Shown: in pieces, positions 1 to 12,878 of the stretch
Layout of the letters: each line of letters opens with the position of its first letter
Numbering within the stretch: position 1 is the first letter of the stretch
NCBI GenBank assembly: GCA_945643635.1
Contig: CALZFC010000164.1
Span: 98,501 to 162,500 of the forward strand
DNA from: Allodiplogaster sudhausi
Taxonomy: Eukaryota; Nematoda; Chromadorea; Rhabditida; Diplogasteridae
Reading direction: 5' to 3'
Length of the DNA stretch: 64,000 bases
Program-made: the position numbers and the translations under genes
Notes under the pieces: model-generated
The model's database searches: none
Told to the model about the DNA's origin: nothing
Seen by the model: the letters and a program-made list of their open reading frames with translations, nothing else

Positions 1-150
1 ACATTGTTCCTATTACTTCTGACTGCGATTTATATGATATAATTTACTTACGGACAAAACGTGCTAGACAAAATTTAGTGGTAGATTAAGCAGAAGAGAG
101 TAGAACGGAAAAATAAGGAAAATGGCAATAATTGTTAGAGCTCGTTGCAG

Positions 151-3100
151 CTTGCGGACGCTGCATGCTCGCTCGGCTATCTGACCGTCTTCGTGCTCTT
201 CAACGTGCTGCTGCTCTTGCATGCCAATGCGGCGCGCCTTCCGGCCGGCGCCGGCTCCACGCTACGTGCGCCGCATCAGAAGGCCGTCTACGTGGGCGCC
301 GCCTTCCTCGTCACCTACGCTCTCTGGATGGCCGTAAATGGTAAGGAGTATTTTAAGACAGCATTTCTGTAACCTTTGAGCACGACCTGCACTGGGGAAT
401 TTTTTTCGATTTCGCTTATAAAAATTGGCTCACCTATACAACTCGACGTCCTCTATAACATACCTTACATTTTAATTTTTTTCAGAAAAATTCCGTTCGG
501 GAAACAGTACAGTACCTTTCAAAATATAATGAACCATAACTCGGCTAATTTTCCGAATTTGACAAAATCAAAGATACCGTTTGATAGCCCGTTGGACGCT
601 CTTCAATTTTGATCTTACGTAAAATTTTCTAAAAAATATTTTCGACCCAAAACACGGCCCTGAACATTTTTGTGACCACTTTTTGGCAAATTTTTGTTCA
701 TTTTTGGAAAGAGTACCCTGCAGTTTTTTGATATGTTGTAGCGCGTGAAATTTGCTACAAGAATTCGTTTCCTTCAAAAACATAGCGGTAGGCAAACCTT
801 GCGAAAAATGCGCGCGAGTCGGTAAAAATGGCGAATTTTCGGTCGCCAAGACACAGTGCAAGCGCATTCATCGATCCATAACTACGCTTAATCTTAATAT
901 TACAAAATCGTAAGTATATCATCTAAGAGCTCTCATAGAGATCTTCAAATGTTACATACATACTTTTATTAAAAGATTGGATTTATATGGGAAATTTCGT
1001 ACTGTATAATAAGAAGGCTTAAAAAATAACTTCAGAAACGTTTCCACATGCCGAATCATACATCAAAAGAAAGAGGGTGAAATATGGTACAAGATGAACC
1101 CCTTTTAATGAAATTCCATGAGTACGATCCTTTGTTATAAGCCATAAAATTAGGATTACAACTCCTCATGGAAAAGGTGTAAAAAAAAGGAATGGAATAT
1201 TCCAATTCGAATAAACTAAACTATGAATCCTTGGGCGAAATGACAGTGACGCTACTGACCCTACTCTTATATCTTATATCTTATAACAAAAGATCGTACG
1301 AATGTAATTTCATTTAAAGGGTTCATCTTGTACCAAATTTCATCCTCTTTCATTTGATGTATGATTCGGCATGTGGAAACGTTTCTGCCGTGCAATTAAT
1401 CTTGGAAGAAAACTGAAACGAACGTTGAGTGAAATTTGAACGAGCACAAATAAAAACTTCACGCAGGTTTTATGCGGGTTTACTATGGAAAATGACCAAA
1501 CTTCACTCACATTCCAAATAGCGAAAGGAAAACCTTGTGAAGGTTTAAAAATGCATTCAGCAAAAAAATTCATTGAAGTTTGTCAGTGGAAACGAAATAG
1601 TATTTGAAAGTGAGAGAGCAAAAGTTTGTAAAAGCTCTTTAGAAACTTTTCTTCTCTCACTGTTGCACGCTATTTCCTATCTTTGACTGAAAGATTGCTC
1701 AACTTTAAATGTCATTCAACTTCACGTTTTCTGCGCAAAAATAACGGAACACAAAAATGATTCATGGGTGCTTGTGAGGCTAGTGTCTTCGATAGGCATT
1801 GTCATATGACAGGCACATTCGGGTAGCTCGAGTGATGGCATAGAGTAATGCGAAGGGGTTCAGACTATGAATCTTGAGGTACCGGGTTCGGTATCTGGCG
1901 TGGGTGGAACTTTTGCCCGATTTAGAATAAATTCTATTTTGCATTATCTTATTATTAATCATCAAAATATCTCTAAATACCTACAAATATATCTCTAAAA
2001 AAAACCAGGGAAAAAACCCGGTAAAAAGACATAATATAAAAGATCTCCTAAAGGTCTCCTCAACCTCATTAAACATTTCACTGAAATTTCACTGAGCTCA
2101 AAATGAAAACTTCATTAACATTTGGCCAAAGTGGCGTCAGTTTTGTCAAGATTAATTGCACGGCTGAAGTAGTTTTTTAAGCCTTCTCATTCTACAGAAC
2201 AAAATTTCCCATATAAATCCAACTTTTTAATAAAAGTATGTATGTAACATTTGAAGATCTCCATGAGAGCTCTTAGATGATATACTTACGATTTTGTAAT
2301 ATTAAGATTAAGCGTAGTTATGGATCGATGAATGCGCTTGCACTGCATCTCGGCGACCGAAAATTCGCCATTTTTACCGACTCGCGCGCATTTTTCGCAA
2401 GGTTTGCCTACCGCTATGTTTTTGAAGGAAACGAATTCTTGTAGCAAATTTCACGCGCTACAACATATCAAAAAACTGCAGGGTACTCTTTCCAAAAATG
2501 AACAAAAATTTGCCAAAAAGTGGTCACAAAAATGTTCAGGGCCGTGTTTTGGGTCGAAAATATTTTTTAGAAAATTTTACGTAAGATCAAAATTGAAGAG
2601 CGTCCAACGGGCTATCGAACGGTGTCTTTGATTTCGTCAAATTCGGGAAATTAGCCGAGTTATGGCTCATCATATTTTGAAGGGTACTGTACTGTTCCCC
2701 GAACAAAATTTTTCTGAAAAAAATTTAAATGTACGGTTTGTTGTAGAGAACGTCGAGTTGTATAGGTGAGAGAATTTTCATAAGCGAAATCGAAAAAAAT
2801 TCCCCAGTGCAGCACCCAATAATGCCGTGCTTGAGTCTTATGGAGAGGCTGTCTTAATGCGCACTTAAAGGAGAGTTGAAGCACTGCAAAAACTTGAACT
2901 TTGAAACTTGAACGCCCATTTGTTTTGATGGTTGAAAAAATTTAAACGTATGTATCACCATGCATTATTAGAAATGGATAATGATTTTCCGTTTTCTATT
3001 AGTCGCCTTTCCTGCATTTTCCTTCTAAAAATGAACTAGTCTTATTTTGCAGTCTCTGCATACGTGGATGTCAACAAGCTGCACGCCGACTTTATGTATT

Positions 3101-4515
3101 GGATCGTCGAGGAGAGGACATCAATGAGGCGTGGCTCGCTGCGTCTCTCCACGGATAATCGGTACGCTTTCACTCAGTCTCTGTGAAATTTTCGTATCAG
3201 CATTTGTGAATATAGCAGTCTATAATTTTCCGCTTAAAGGACAGGTGTATTTAACTGCACTCTGCTAGTGGTAAGACTTGTATGTACTATGTATGTATCC
3301 ATTCATTCGCAACCTCTACATTAGTCGACATTTCATCTCTCACCCTAGTAGTCTTGTACTCCTCAGGCATGCTGTAACCTTATCCAAATAGTGCGTTATC
3401 TAGCGTATGATGACATTTAACTGCTTATCCTTCCTGCATTCATGAAAGGGGAAAACTCTTCTTTATCCAGAATATCTGTCCTTGCGGATCATACGTTAAG
3501 ATGGAAGCTAAATATTAGGCAGAGTGAAACATCCCAGAATAGCACATAAGCTGTTCTCGCGGAGCGCTGGCTGGTTCTCTGGAACAAGGATCGATATTAA
3601 TATTTACGAGTGGAAAGGCCGAATGCAAAGGATTCGGCCGGCCGAATTGCTCAAAGTTTTCAAAGTTTTTCAAAGCTTATTCCACAATCAGGGAGGGACT
3701 GGGCCCGGTGGGTGAAGGTAATATGAAAGGCATCGGGTTTCATGACTGTGGTTCGCATCCAAGTGGTGGACAATTCGTAACGCCATCGTTCTCGGGGACT
3801 TCCAGCATGCCTTTTCCACTTCCACGGTCTCCACTCCATGGCTCTTTGTGTCCAGTGTCCTCCATCCATTTTTGCAAGAATTTCCACTTTCTCTCCATGG
3901 TTACATGGCTCAATTGCTCAAATAATAGACAAATCCTGTGAGAAGTGAATACGTTGATTCGTCCGTGCTGGTTGCGGCGCATTCACAAAATGACCGCCTC
4001 GATTTGCCGAACTAGGGAGACCATGTAAATAAAAATTCCCCTTTTCGAACAAAGTTGTGCGTTTTGATAGAAGCGCCTCATTTGATCTCAATGCTGAGGA
4101 TAGGATAGCAAATTTTAACACTTTCCGAAAAACAGGTTCAAGGATTCTGTCATCAGTGTATTTCACAAAACTTCTGGAAAAAGTATATGGAAAATAGTCT
4201 TTTGGTATCTAAAGTTGAAACTTAATTGACTCGAATTTATAGATGCATAGTCTTTAATGAGAGCGACCCCCCACCCCTCAAGAGGAAAGTAAGCACAGGC
4301 ACTTCTTATAGGGGTGGAAAATACGGTAAATATAAAAAAGCGAAATTGTTTACCTTCTTTGTTTTAGCTCAGAACGTTCGTCCAAGTCTTCAAAGATGAG
4401 CAAAAACTCGACACGGAGTACAAAATCTGAGCACAGCCGACCAAATTCGGCTGCCGCATCCATTCCATCGAAGAAGACATCACTTGCGAATAATCGCCTT
4501 TCAGTTCCACTCTGA
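151..4515 (+). CDS. Multi-pass membrane protein, C-terminal part (5' partial)
   Basis: Three exons join in phase: 151-340, 3053-3161 and 4368-4515 (TGA stop). They follow acceptors ending ..TTGCAG, ..TTTTGCAG and ..GTTTTAG; the two donors are GTAAGG and GTACGC. The first exon encodes two hydrophobic segments, one around SLGYLTVFVLFNVLLLLHA and one around VYVGAAFLVTYALWM. The second continues with a short charged stretch (HADFMYWIVEERTSMRRG). The last encodes a Ser/Lys/Arg-rich tail that is probably cytoplasmic and ends in RLSVPL. The visible part is about 148 residues; the 5' exons lie left of the window. An AATAAA at 4578-4583, 63 bases after the stop, is a likely polyadenylation signal. I do not recognise the family; a polytopic receptor or transporter with a basic tail is possible. 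The 2.7-kb first intron holds the large inverted-repeat element. Confidence 0.6.
1036..1387. repeat. Inner hairpin between the foldback arms
   Basis: The segment starting AAACGTTTCCACATGCCG (from 1036) reappears in reverse complement, ending CATGTGGAAACGTTTCTG near 1387. The match extends over about 110 bases on each side, including the stretch around GGTACAAGATGAACCC and its complement. The loop is centred near 1200. It is a second palindrome nested inside the larger one. Confidence 0.75.
1387..2164. mobile_element. TIR element, family GCCGTGCAATTAATCT, copy 1
   Basis: The left end GCCGTGCAATTAATCT at 1387 is repeated inverted at the right end (AGATTAATTGCACGGC, to 2164). The next ~370 bases inside the left end and ~85 bases inside the right end align with a second copy at 50779-51965; the centres differ. 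The right-hand interior (about 1760-2060) is unlike copy 2. It contains a weak tRNA-like stretch ending GGGTTCGGTATC that could be a SINE remnant. No clear target duplication is visible because the element is nested in the foldback element. Confidence 0.65.
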
Positions 4516-5592
4516 TCGACATGTCAATATATCATCCATCACCAAGAAACGAAATCGGTGCTAAATTTCATTGAATTAATAAATTACCGATCTGTACATA
4601 TCGTGTGCATTAAACGAAGCGGTAGCCATCAACTAGCGGTAAATATTAATTTTACGTTATTATTAGCTCTCACATTTTAAGTTTCTTTTTTTGTACCTTG
4701 CATGATCGTTTGAAAGTCTATTTAGGTACCGTGCTAAATTTTTGTAGCATTGCATTATAAAATAAGTTGAAATTTTTTTGCAGGTATTCCATATTCAATT
4801 TGTATTGTATTGACGATTTGAGGCTTTTAAGTTTTAGTTTTTTGAAGAATTAATTAATCAGCTAATTTAAAGAGAAAGAAGCTAAACTTAGGCACATTTC
4901 TCAACTGATTCGAACATGGGACACTTGACTTATTATGAACAAAGATTTGTCTACGCTTCGCTCATGATACCTGTGATCTAATTGCTTTTGCTGCTCAACA
5001 TCATTTGCATGCCTTTCTATATTTTCAGATCTTATAATCCGTGTTAAAATATGAGTGAATATCGCCTGCTTTTTCGCATAAATGCATAAAATAAATGCGT
5101 TCGTGGGTAATTTTTCGTCTTTCTCCTTGATTCGCCTATTAATCATTCACGAGGAGCAATGATCTTGCATATTAGAAAATGAGCTAATCATTTTAAACGA
5201 AAACTTTAGAATTTTTCAGATGTTGAGGAGGAAGCAAGCATATCCCAAGTTCTTTCCTTGTTTGAGTAGATATTCCTCGCCGATCTCTTTCATGCATAGG
5301 CGTGTGAACTCCTTTCATGGAGAATTGGAGTGTGTACACTGTCCATTGTGCGACCACTTCCCTCGAGCCAGACAGAGTGAGAGAGACAATCGCATTCGGA
5401 CGCTTTCAAACTTACCGAACCGGGATGAGGAAGATGCGATTGAACTGGTAGGCAAAGACGGGCGAACTTCAAGGTGAGGAGAGCGGACAATGTGAAAAAG
5501 AAGACGATTGCAAGAGCAGGTAATCTTCGAGCAACTCTTTCCACACTATACTTGTTGTGCGCTAACGAAGAGTAATCCTTCGCTTCTTGGCC
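4516..5592. other. Intergenic region; MITE-end-like sequence near 4265-4335
   Basis: AT-rich DNA between the membrane-protein gene and the DB-module gene. An open frame at 5220-5477 has no supporting splice or family evidence. Just upstream, inside the last intron of the first gene (about 4265-4335), a short GC-rich patch reads AGGGGTGGAAAATACGGTA. It resembles the right end of the CCGTATTTT element at 29126-29569. Nothing else is supported. Confidence 0.4.
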
Positions 5593-7963
5593 ATGCAGTT
5601 TGTCGTCCACATCATTCTTCTGTCCATCACCACATCGCAACTTATCGATGCAGTTAGCAACCTTTTAACTCAGTTGCTTGATTTTAGGGAAGGTTGTTTT
5701 GCTGCGTCTCTTCAGATTGCGCGTTCTCTCTTTCAGTTCTTTCCTTTCCCCTATGCTTGATTGAGTGCTTTGCGTGGGGCGGCTGTGGCTGGGGCGGATG
5801 CGGCATGCCGTGTTTCGGCGGTCCGATGCCCTGCCGCCGCCATCGGGCGCGTGGCGCCAAAAGCCTCAGTGGCGATCGTGAAGAAACGCCTCGGATTGTG
5901 GTAAAGGCCATTTTATGATATTATTACAGTTAAGCAAAGAAGACGGACTCCATTGTAGGATCCTGACGCCCAGTTCTTAGCCTGCTGCGAGGAGAGTCGC
6001 CTGCCTCAAGCATGCATTTCTAAGTGTTCCTATCGAGCGTTCACGAAAGACGCGGTTAGTCATTGTAAGAATTTAACTTATTTGGAGATTGGAGATTCAC
6101 TCATATGTGGAATTTATGTAATGAAATATATAGAGCAATATACAAAAATAGAATAGGTGCCAACTAAAACATTCCGACTTTTTCATTTCTCCAATCATCA
6201 AGAATGGCAAACAGTCGATTAATCTTTATTCCGGGAAAATTTTTTCACCCATTATTTAAAAAAAAGCAATGTTTAGTTGGCATCGTCTTATACATATGTA
6301 GAGCATTGATATAACGATTCTGTAAACCTTCATTCTGGCAAGTTTGGTGTTCGGAAATAGTGGGTTTCGCTTGGCGGAACTCCTACCACGCTACTACAGC
6401 TTATTGTTAGTAATTGTGAGCTGCTATCAGGCAGAAGAACCTGAACAACAAAATTATTCCAAAAGATACAAGAGTTGTCGCACGGGATGGAGTGAAAGTG
6501 AATGAAGACAAGCCATTTTCTATAGCAAACCAGCAAGTAACTCGTGTGTATTTTATAATTATGCTCGTTAATATTTAACTCACAAGCTCAATCCCGAAGC
6601 TTTCTGGCAATACTAAGAGTACAGCAGATTCGTGATCCAGTTTATGGTATGTGACCCAGCAAACAAACATCTTTAGCCGCATATTTCCCTTTAGAGTGCT
6701 GTAATATAGAGCCTGACTTGGCTGAGCGCAGTTTTCGTGATCTTTTTGCTTGCACCAGCCCATGTCTCGGAATGGAATTAGAAAGTTATCATATAGAATT
6801 TAGGAATGGTTACGCTGCTGAATTATCACGCCAATTATCCAAGGACGTGTGGTCAACATTTTCCACACTTATTAAAACAAAGAAAAATGCGATAATTTCT
6901 TGCTGGAGCAAAAAAAATAAAGAATATCTGTGTGATTGCAGCTTGTCTCGATGTTTCTGCACGCAGATGCATGTCCACTCGTCGCCGCAATCAATCTGCA
7001 GAGGTTGGCCATCATGTACACAGCTGAAGCTAGATGGAGCATAGAATTTGTGCAATGATAAACTAATTGTAAGTATACTTATATTAAAGACTTTACCGTT
7101 TAATGTTTATTTGGAATTTTTTTAAATGAATTTTAGCGACTACATATGTAATAGTATCGTATAAACCCTCAAAACATGAATGATTAATAATGACGACAAT
7201 TAGATGCGCATCGCGAGGCCGCGACCACCGCGACTGCTGCCGCCGCAACGCCGTCCATCTCACGGCGGCCGGTGACAAGTGCCTCCTCTTTTGTCGACAG
7301 GCACATCAAGCTCTTGTTTCCGAATTCTAAGGCCATTATGTATATATCCTACGTTTCTGGACAGCGCAGTGTATTATATCTATTGCTATTTGCATCCTTT
7401 AGTATTTATGTATCTTATACATGCAGGCAAGTAAATTTATATATGTAAAAAGCTAATACAATTTATCACACTCGGCTGCTTATAGCGTTTACTTACTGTG
7501 ATGGATAGTTCAAACATTCGTCGACTGATATTTTTTACTATAAAATAGACCTAGTAAGTGTGCTATATTTTTATTTTTATTTTTCTTTAGCCGAATCTTG
7601 CAAACGTGACACTCCTTGACCTTGCTTACCTGCCCTGCCTCGAGCGGTTCGACTCGGTGAACAGCTGCTTCTGGCACGACGCAGTCAAGGAAGCAGCGGA
7701 GGAAGCTGTTGAGGCCAATGGCAAGGAGGTGTGTGAATTGAATGTTGCTTGAACAATCGTTTTCGTCCTTTGTTCAGACAACAGGAAGACGCTTGGGGAA
7801 GCTAAAGATGCGGGATGACAGTGCATCGTATAAGACAGCCAGCGAGAGCGACCGAACGGACGAGGAGCTGCACATGATTGACGAGAGCGAAGCGAAGTGG
7901 AGCGAGGCAGCGCGTGCAGTCGACCAAATTGTAGAAGAAGATGTCGGAGAAAACAATTACTAA
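5593..7963 (+). CDS. Secreted cysteine-rich protein with a DB module
   Basis: Six exons join in phase to give 262 aa: 5593-5652, 5766-5900, 5959-6054, 6942-7003, 7204-7315, 7591-7728, with the terminal exon 7778-7963 making seven in all. Exon 1 is a signal peptide (MQFVVHIILLSITTSQ). A short Gly/Trp/Cys segment (WGGCGWGGCGMPCFGG) follows. Then comes a complete DB module: FLACCEES, ISKCSY, HADACPL, CASRGRDHRDCC, DKCLLFC, YLPCLERF and NSCFW. It has the twelve cysteines typical of this nematode family, whose function is unknown. The tail is acidic and Lys/Glu-rich and ends ENNY. The third intron (6055-6941) is 887 bases; the last (7729-7777) is only 49. The 7204 exon can instead read through to a stop at 7330, which would truncate the module; I prefer the splice at 7315 because the module continues in the next exon. 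AATAAA lies at 8249-8254. Confidence 0.9.
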
Positions 7964-8460
7964 CTTCTGGATTTACTTCGTAAGTTTCAATGGCTTGTTT
8001 CAATTCACGGCCACTACAACAATATATCAATACGTTTGTACAGACTGTTCGCCGAATTTTTCATTGTATCACTTGCTTCAAAGTTGAGCAATATTTACGT
8101 CCGAATTAGCCTGCTTGCATTATAGAATATAAATAGTGGTTACTTCGCATTTTATCTAAGAATTAATCTATATAAGCATAAAAATCACCATCTGCTTAAG
8201 CACAAGAATCACTCACTTTCCTATATTGGTGTATGCATAATAATTCCAAATAAAGCGAAACAAAAACGAGTGACCAAATCGAAACAACATATAAATCTTT
8301 TAAATCTTCCTGCTTAAAATTACTTATGAAGCATATATAATGTAGCTCATAGAGCTTTATTCTAGACATCTATACTGAGAAAAAAATTTCCTAAATTAAA
8401 ATGCAATACATATTTTCTACGAAAACATTAAGAATATAGCAAACAAACAACACACACAAG

Positions 8461-11400
8461 TCCAAGGTTTTGACGCGAAATGGAGGACCCTGAGGCAAGC
8501 TATTGAGCAGGTAATAATTAAAATACTGTTAATCGGTACGTTTATAGCCCGCCTGATAAATAAATATTCATTAAATGCAAAAGATTTCTTTTATTCTAAT
8601 TAGCATCGACTATTTAACGTATTTAAATATTCTGTCTATTAAAAGATTCCACCGGCTTATGGTTAGTTGCAGCGCGGAGAAGATCGTGCGCCGAGAGGGA
8701 GAGGTGCCGAGAGGCGAGTGAGTGATGGTGGAGAGGTGAAGAGGGCGCCGAGCAGGAGGGCCGGCGAGTGGCTGCCACCGGAGGGGGCAACGCCGTCGGC
8801 TCGATCTCGACAGCCACCGAGTAGCATGGGGGAGCACCGACGGGCGGAGGAGGCGTGCTGATGGCTGTAAATCAAAACTGGTCAGAACAATATCCCTTGG
8901 ACACATTCATATGAATGTTCAGCGTTAGATAATGCCTTGTCATGCATTCTCGTAGTTGCATATCATTTTTTTTTTGCAGATATGTTAGCTGGCTGCCATC
9001 ACTGTAATCCTAATTTGCATTACTAAATAAGAACCAAATTCGATGCGGAACATTTAGTATGGGATATTTAGTAGGGATTTGAGAAAATGTAATGGTGCTA
9101 ACACCTTGAAATTTGTCGTCTTTTATCTTCCGTTATGGTTATACACATCAGACTGTATGCGATGATACGGAAACGAATGCACTGGCTGACATGAAGAGGC
9201 GAGCGTGCGATGAGGGAGGACGGAGTAGCGTGGCGGGCTGCTGCCGCTCTCTGCGTTCTGCTTCGCGCGCATCGCATCCTCGTACTTTGGCGGCGCCGAC
9301 GCGTAACGCGGATGGAAGTCTGCAAAAGAAGGCATCTTCGACGTGTGCATCTTAAAGGAGCCAGAAACTCATTTATGAATTCGCGCCTTTTTGCCTGACA
9401 GAAAGACGAAAATGGTCAGAGAAATTCGAATAGATTACGGTTGAGTTTCGTGCTCCTTTAAGCACATTTATGTGATATTATGATAACAAATTACGAGTAG
9501 TGTAATAGAATAAGCTTGCAATTTATTTTTTTAACACCGAGCCTAAGACAAAATATTTGAGCGTTTAGTTTCCGTCGGAAAGTGCGAGTATTGAAACTTG
9601 TGGAATAGCCCAAGACGTAAGGGGGAAGAATAACGAGTTAAAGAGAGGAGAAGGAGTGTCTAACAGACCGCTGAATGAGCTGCGATGCTGGCAGGCAATA
9701 TAGTTAAAGAGCTGCCAACGCTTTAATCCTACTCTCTCTCTCACTCCATCTCTCTTTCTCCCTTTATTTCTCTCTTTCTATCTTTCTCTCTCGTTCTCCC
9801 TATTTCTCTCACATTCTCTCACATTCTCTCTTTCTTGCATCAAGTACCGACCATCCGCAGCCGGTCCTTTATGACCTTTTTCTCTTCTACATGTCCGTTG
9901 CTGCTGGCCTATTTGAGTACGCCGAGGTAACTAGCATGCCGTTTGTTGCATCACTGTGTCTATCATACTCGGAGCGCTAACAGCAGTAGAATGTGCCAAT
10001 AGATGTAATTATCTAACCTCGTTCGACTAATTTTTGTTTCTTTAATTACTGTAAGGTTTTATTATTAATGTGTTTTTTATTGTCTCGATTATGTACATAT
10101 ATACTCTAATTGTAAGTGAAACAGCTCTTCTATTCCCTCTCTCTCTTCCCTCTTGTCCATCTCCCTCCCTTTCTCCTTCATCTTTGTCTCTCATTCCCTA
10201 AGACCTCTTTCCTGACCTTGGAATGCCAGGTTGCGTGCCTGGTCTGCTGCCTCGCACATTCACTCCCACACCTAGCCCGGTCTCAGTTGATCTCGCCTTT
10301 CAATCTCCACACGCGCCCACATCCAAGCAGCGCTCTCGAGAATCTGTGAACTAGTGCTGAAGAGTAAAATAAACTTGAGCAGCCTTGGCAATCATTGTAT
10401 TTATGTAACTTCACAGGTAGGAGCAGTTTAAGCGCTTCATTAACATTTTGTTCTTGTAGTGTTCATTCTGTCAGTTGACCTCATTATTATTTTTTTAATT
10501 ATTTGTTCGCTTGCCTCGCCACTTTGCAGTTCCTAAATGCCTGCCTGCCTCATCACACAATGTGACAATGTGTCATCACCCCTTCTCTTCCCTCCCTCTT
10601 CGCCCTTTCTCTCTCTCTCATGCTTCCTCCTCCATCTCTCACTTTCTTTCCCTCTCTTTGTCTCCTTCCCTCTACTCTGTCTCGTACACTGGCTGCTCCT
10701 TCGCACAGCGCAGTGCCCCATCTGCTATTTGTTATCCTCATTCTGGCAGCTCGCATTCTTCGACTCTTCCTTTTCTCAACAGCTATTGCGCTGCATTGAG
10801 CACAGAGGATGCCTAATTGACGTTTTCTTTCTTTTTTTACATTTGGGTCTTTAACCTTTTCTGTTTTTGTGCTAATAAACTTCTAACTTCCAGTGTTAGT
10901 CCGGCTGTTTGTATTCCCAAAGTATCCTTTATGTTTTCCAAATTCTCATTAAACTCTGTTTCACTTCCCATTTTCTCTTTTTTGGCATTTTCATTTAGCG
11001 AGCGCATTCAATTCATTGTTATTAAAGGATGCGCTGATATCCAATTCTCATTCTTATCTCGGAACATTTCTAATTTATTATGCCTAAACTTTATTAACTA
11101 TCCCAAGTGTGGTGCCCTTCTGCTGCCTCACTTGTTAATTTGGTTTATAAACTCTTGTCAGATAAGTTTCATTTGTTCTCCCTTTAAGAGAATAGGCCGT
11201 TCTTCGTCATATGAGCAACGCTTACTGAACCTCGGCCTGACCTCTCTGGAGCAGCATAGACTGGCAACTCATTTACTAACCCCTTCATAATACTACGAAA
11301 TCATGTCCATTTTGGACCATTGTATTCTTCAATTTTTCTACTAAAAACCAGTCGCAGCCTTCGAGTTCATTCTTTCTGCTTTTCTTTTTTTCATGTTCGA

Positions 11401-11529
11401 TAACTTCGCTCTAGAGTTGCCTGCCTGCCTTATGACCTAAAAAGAAAGTGAGCGGGTAGAGCAGTTCTGCGAAGAATCTTTTAGCAGCGCTGCTGCGAAA
11501 ATGCATGTTAATCATTATTCCTTTTCTGA

Positions 11530-11599
<70 letters not shown>

Positions 11600-12878
11600 T
11601 GCTAGTCAGAGGGTGGATGTGATGAAGAGGAGTGAATTGTGTGAATGGCTGAGAGAAAGAGAGATTCAGCGAAAAAAAGAAACCAGTAGGCTGGAGAGAC
11701 GGTCCGGCCATGCGCTCGATGTTCAAAGAGTTTCCGCATGAATTGCCTGTTTTCATTTAAATATATGTACTAAATATCTGTATGTTATCAATTCGTGCAC
11801 GCCTTGATGCATTATTTTACTGCCCTGATTCCGCATGTTGTTCGCGTCCAGTTGATAAAAACAATACTTTTATGCATGATTCTGCCTTTTCAAAATTTTT
11901 ACCACGCTCTCGATAATAGACACTGTTATTTTCTTTGGCTGAACATGCTTTTCCGATGTAGGCTCGTTTGATTTAGAGATTGATTTGGCACGATCAAAAT
12001 CCTTCCTGTTAGCTTTTGAAAAATTCACACCGTATCTTGCAGAACGGTTCATCCATAATTGCATCTTCCGCCATCGAGAAGATGACTCAGCAGCTGCTGC
12101 AGACACAGTCCCGCTTTCGTCGCTCCGCGCGCCGCGCACTCTTCCGCAATCAGATGACGGTGCGAACAAAATTTCATTTTTAACTTTTAAATTCATATTC
12201 TTTTTTAATCTACTCTTTTCGAATCGTTGCGCCAGGATTTGTTGTTGAGAAACCAAAAGTTTGTATTGCCTATTTATTTATTCGCTTAAGTTTTTCAGCT
12301 TTTGTTTATTGCTCTTAATTTGGCACTCTCTGGAATGTAATCGCTGACATTTAGACTAGTCGGTTAACAATGAATCTCCGTGAGCATCTCATACGTCTTC
12401 CGTCACCCCCCGTTGAGCTGCGCAGCCAGATCACACGACGATCAATCAAGGTATTTTTTTCTCATTTAAATTATATTAAAAAAAGACACTTTTTAAAGAT
12501 TTGCACCCGTTTTAGGACTCTCTTCGCTACCGGCCGAGCCAGGCTACCCCTTCAGAGCAGCCATCCACGGATCGACAGGCCGGTGGCTATGCTCCTGCGT
12601 CAGGGAGAACGCTGCTGCCCGCAATAAGCACGCTCTTCTCTCAATTGCATCGCGGCAGCACTCATGCGAGTGACCTCTTCCCTCCATTTTACCCCTCCTC
12701 CTACCCACTTGAGTACTCCTTCAACAGTCAGGCCTCCGTGCCACTCGCCTATGCCACCTCAAATGCAACAACAGCGTATTCTCTAGCCAGCATTCCTGCA
12801 TCCGCAAATCAAACCTTTACCTCATGCCAATGTTTCCAATGCTCTTCAATCAATTACTCTTTGCAACACACGCAATAG
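8461..12878 (+). CDS. Unrecognised plus-strand gene interleaved with the PPxY gene
   Basis: The best-supported exons are 12043-12159, 12355-12450 and 12516-12878 (TAG stop), all in phase 0. They encode a basic Gln/Arg-rich segment (LQTQSRFRRSARRALFRNQ), a linker (NLREHLIRLPSPPVELRSQ) and a Ser/Pro/Tyr-rich C-terminus ending SINYSLQHTQ. A likely upstream exon is 9861-9926 (PVLYDLFLFYMSVAAGLFEY, possibly membrane-spanning), also phase 0. An uncertain one is 8461-8510 (GFDAKWRTLRQAIEQ). The 5' end is not identified. No family is recognised. The intron 9927-12042 holds a degenerate LINE-like fragment and a (TA)n tract. The gene lies within the span of a minus-strand gene, so the two share genomic space without exon overlap. 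Confidence 0.5.

Larger units (their letters stand above)
388..2811. mobile_element. Foldback-type element with about 645-bp inverted arms
   Basis: The left arm (388-1035) begins TGCACTGGGGAA. It is a near-perfect reverse complement of the right arm (2164-2811), which ends TTCCCCAGTGCA. Each arm contains the same 99-codon open frame (568-867 minus, 2332-2631 plus), differing at only a few residues. The interior holds a smaller hairpin (about 1036-1387) and a second element with its own inverted termini (1387-2164). This is a nested, long-TIR or foldback arrangement inside an intron. No transposase was recognised and no clear target duplication flanks the arms. The high arm identity suggests recent formation or gene conversion. 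Confidence 0.85.

Noticed and set aside
568..867. 99-codon frame (minus), repeated at 2332-2631 (plus)
   Set aside because: It is present only because the two arms of the inverted repeat are nearly identical. There is no family match and no splice context, and the other copy lies inverted in the same intron.
1815..1915. tRNA gene
   Set aside because: A loose B-box-like GGGTTCGGTATC is present, but no cloverleaf with proper arms could be folded; at most a tRNA-derived SINE remnant.
5220..5477. 85-codon frame upstream of the DB-module gene
   Set aside because: No recognisable domain and no convincing splice sites; the signal-peptide exon of the gene starts later at 5593.
7204..7330. Terminal exon ending at the 7330 stop for the DB-module gene
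   Set aside because: The DB module continues in the 7591-7728 exon (YLPCLERF, NSCFW) in the same phase when the donor at 7316 is used; the read-through form would lack the last cysteines.
10817..11290. 157-codon frame as a gene
   Set aside because: Mostly Phe/Leu/Ser-rich low-complexity translation of T-rich DNA; only the last ~30 residues resemble a LINE end, so it is listed as a decayed fragment.
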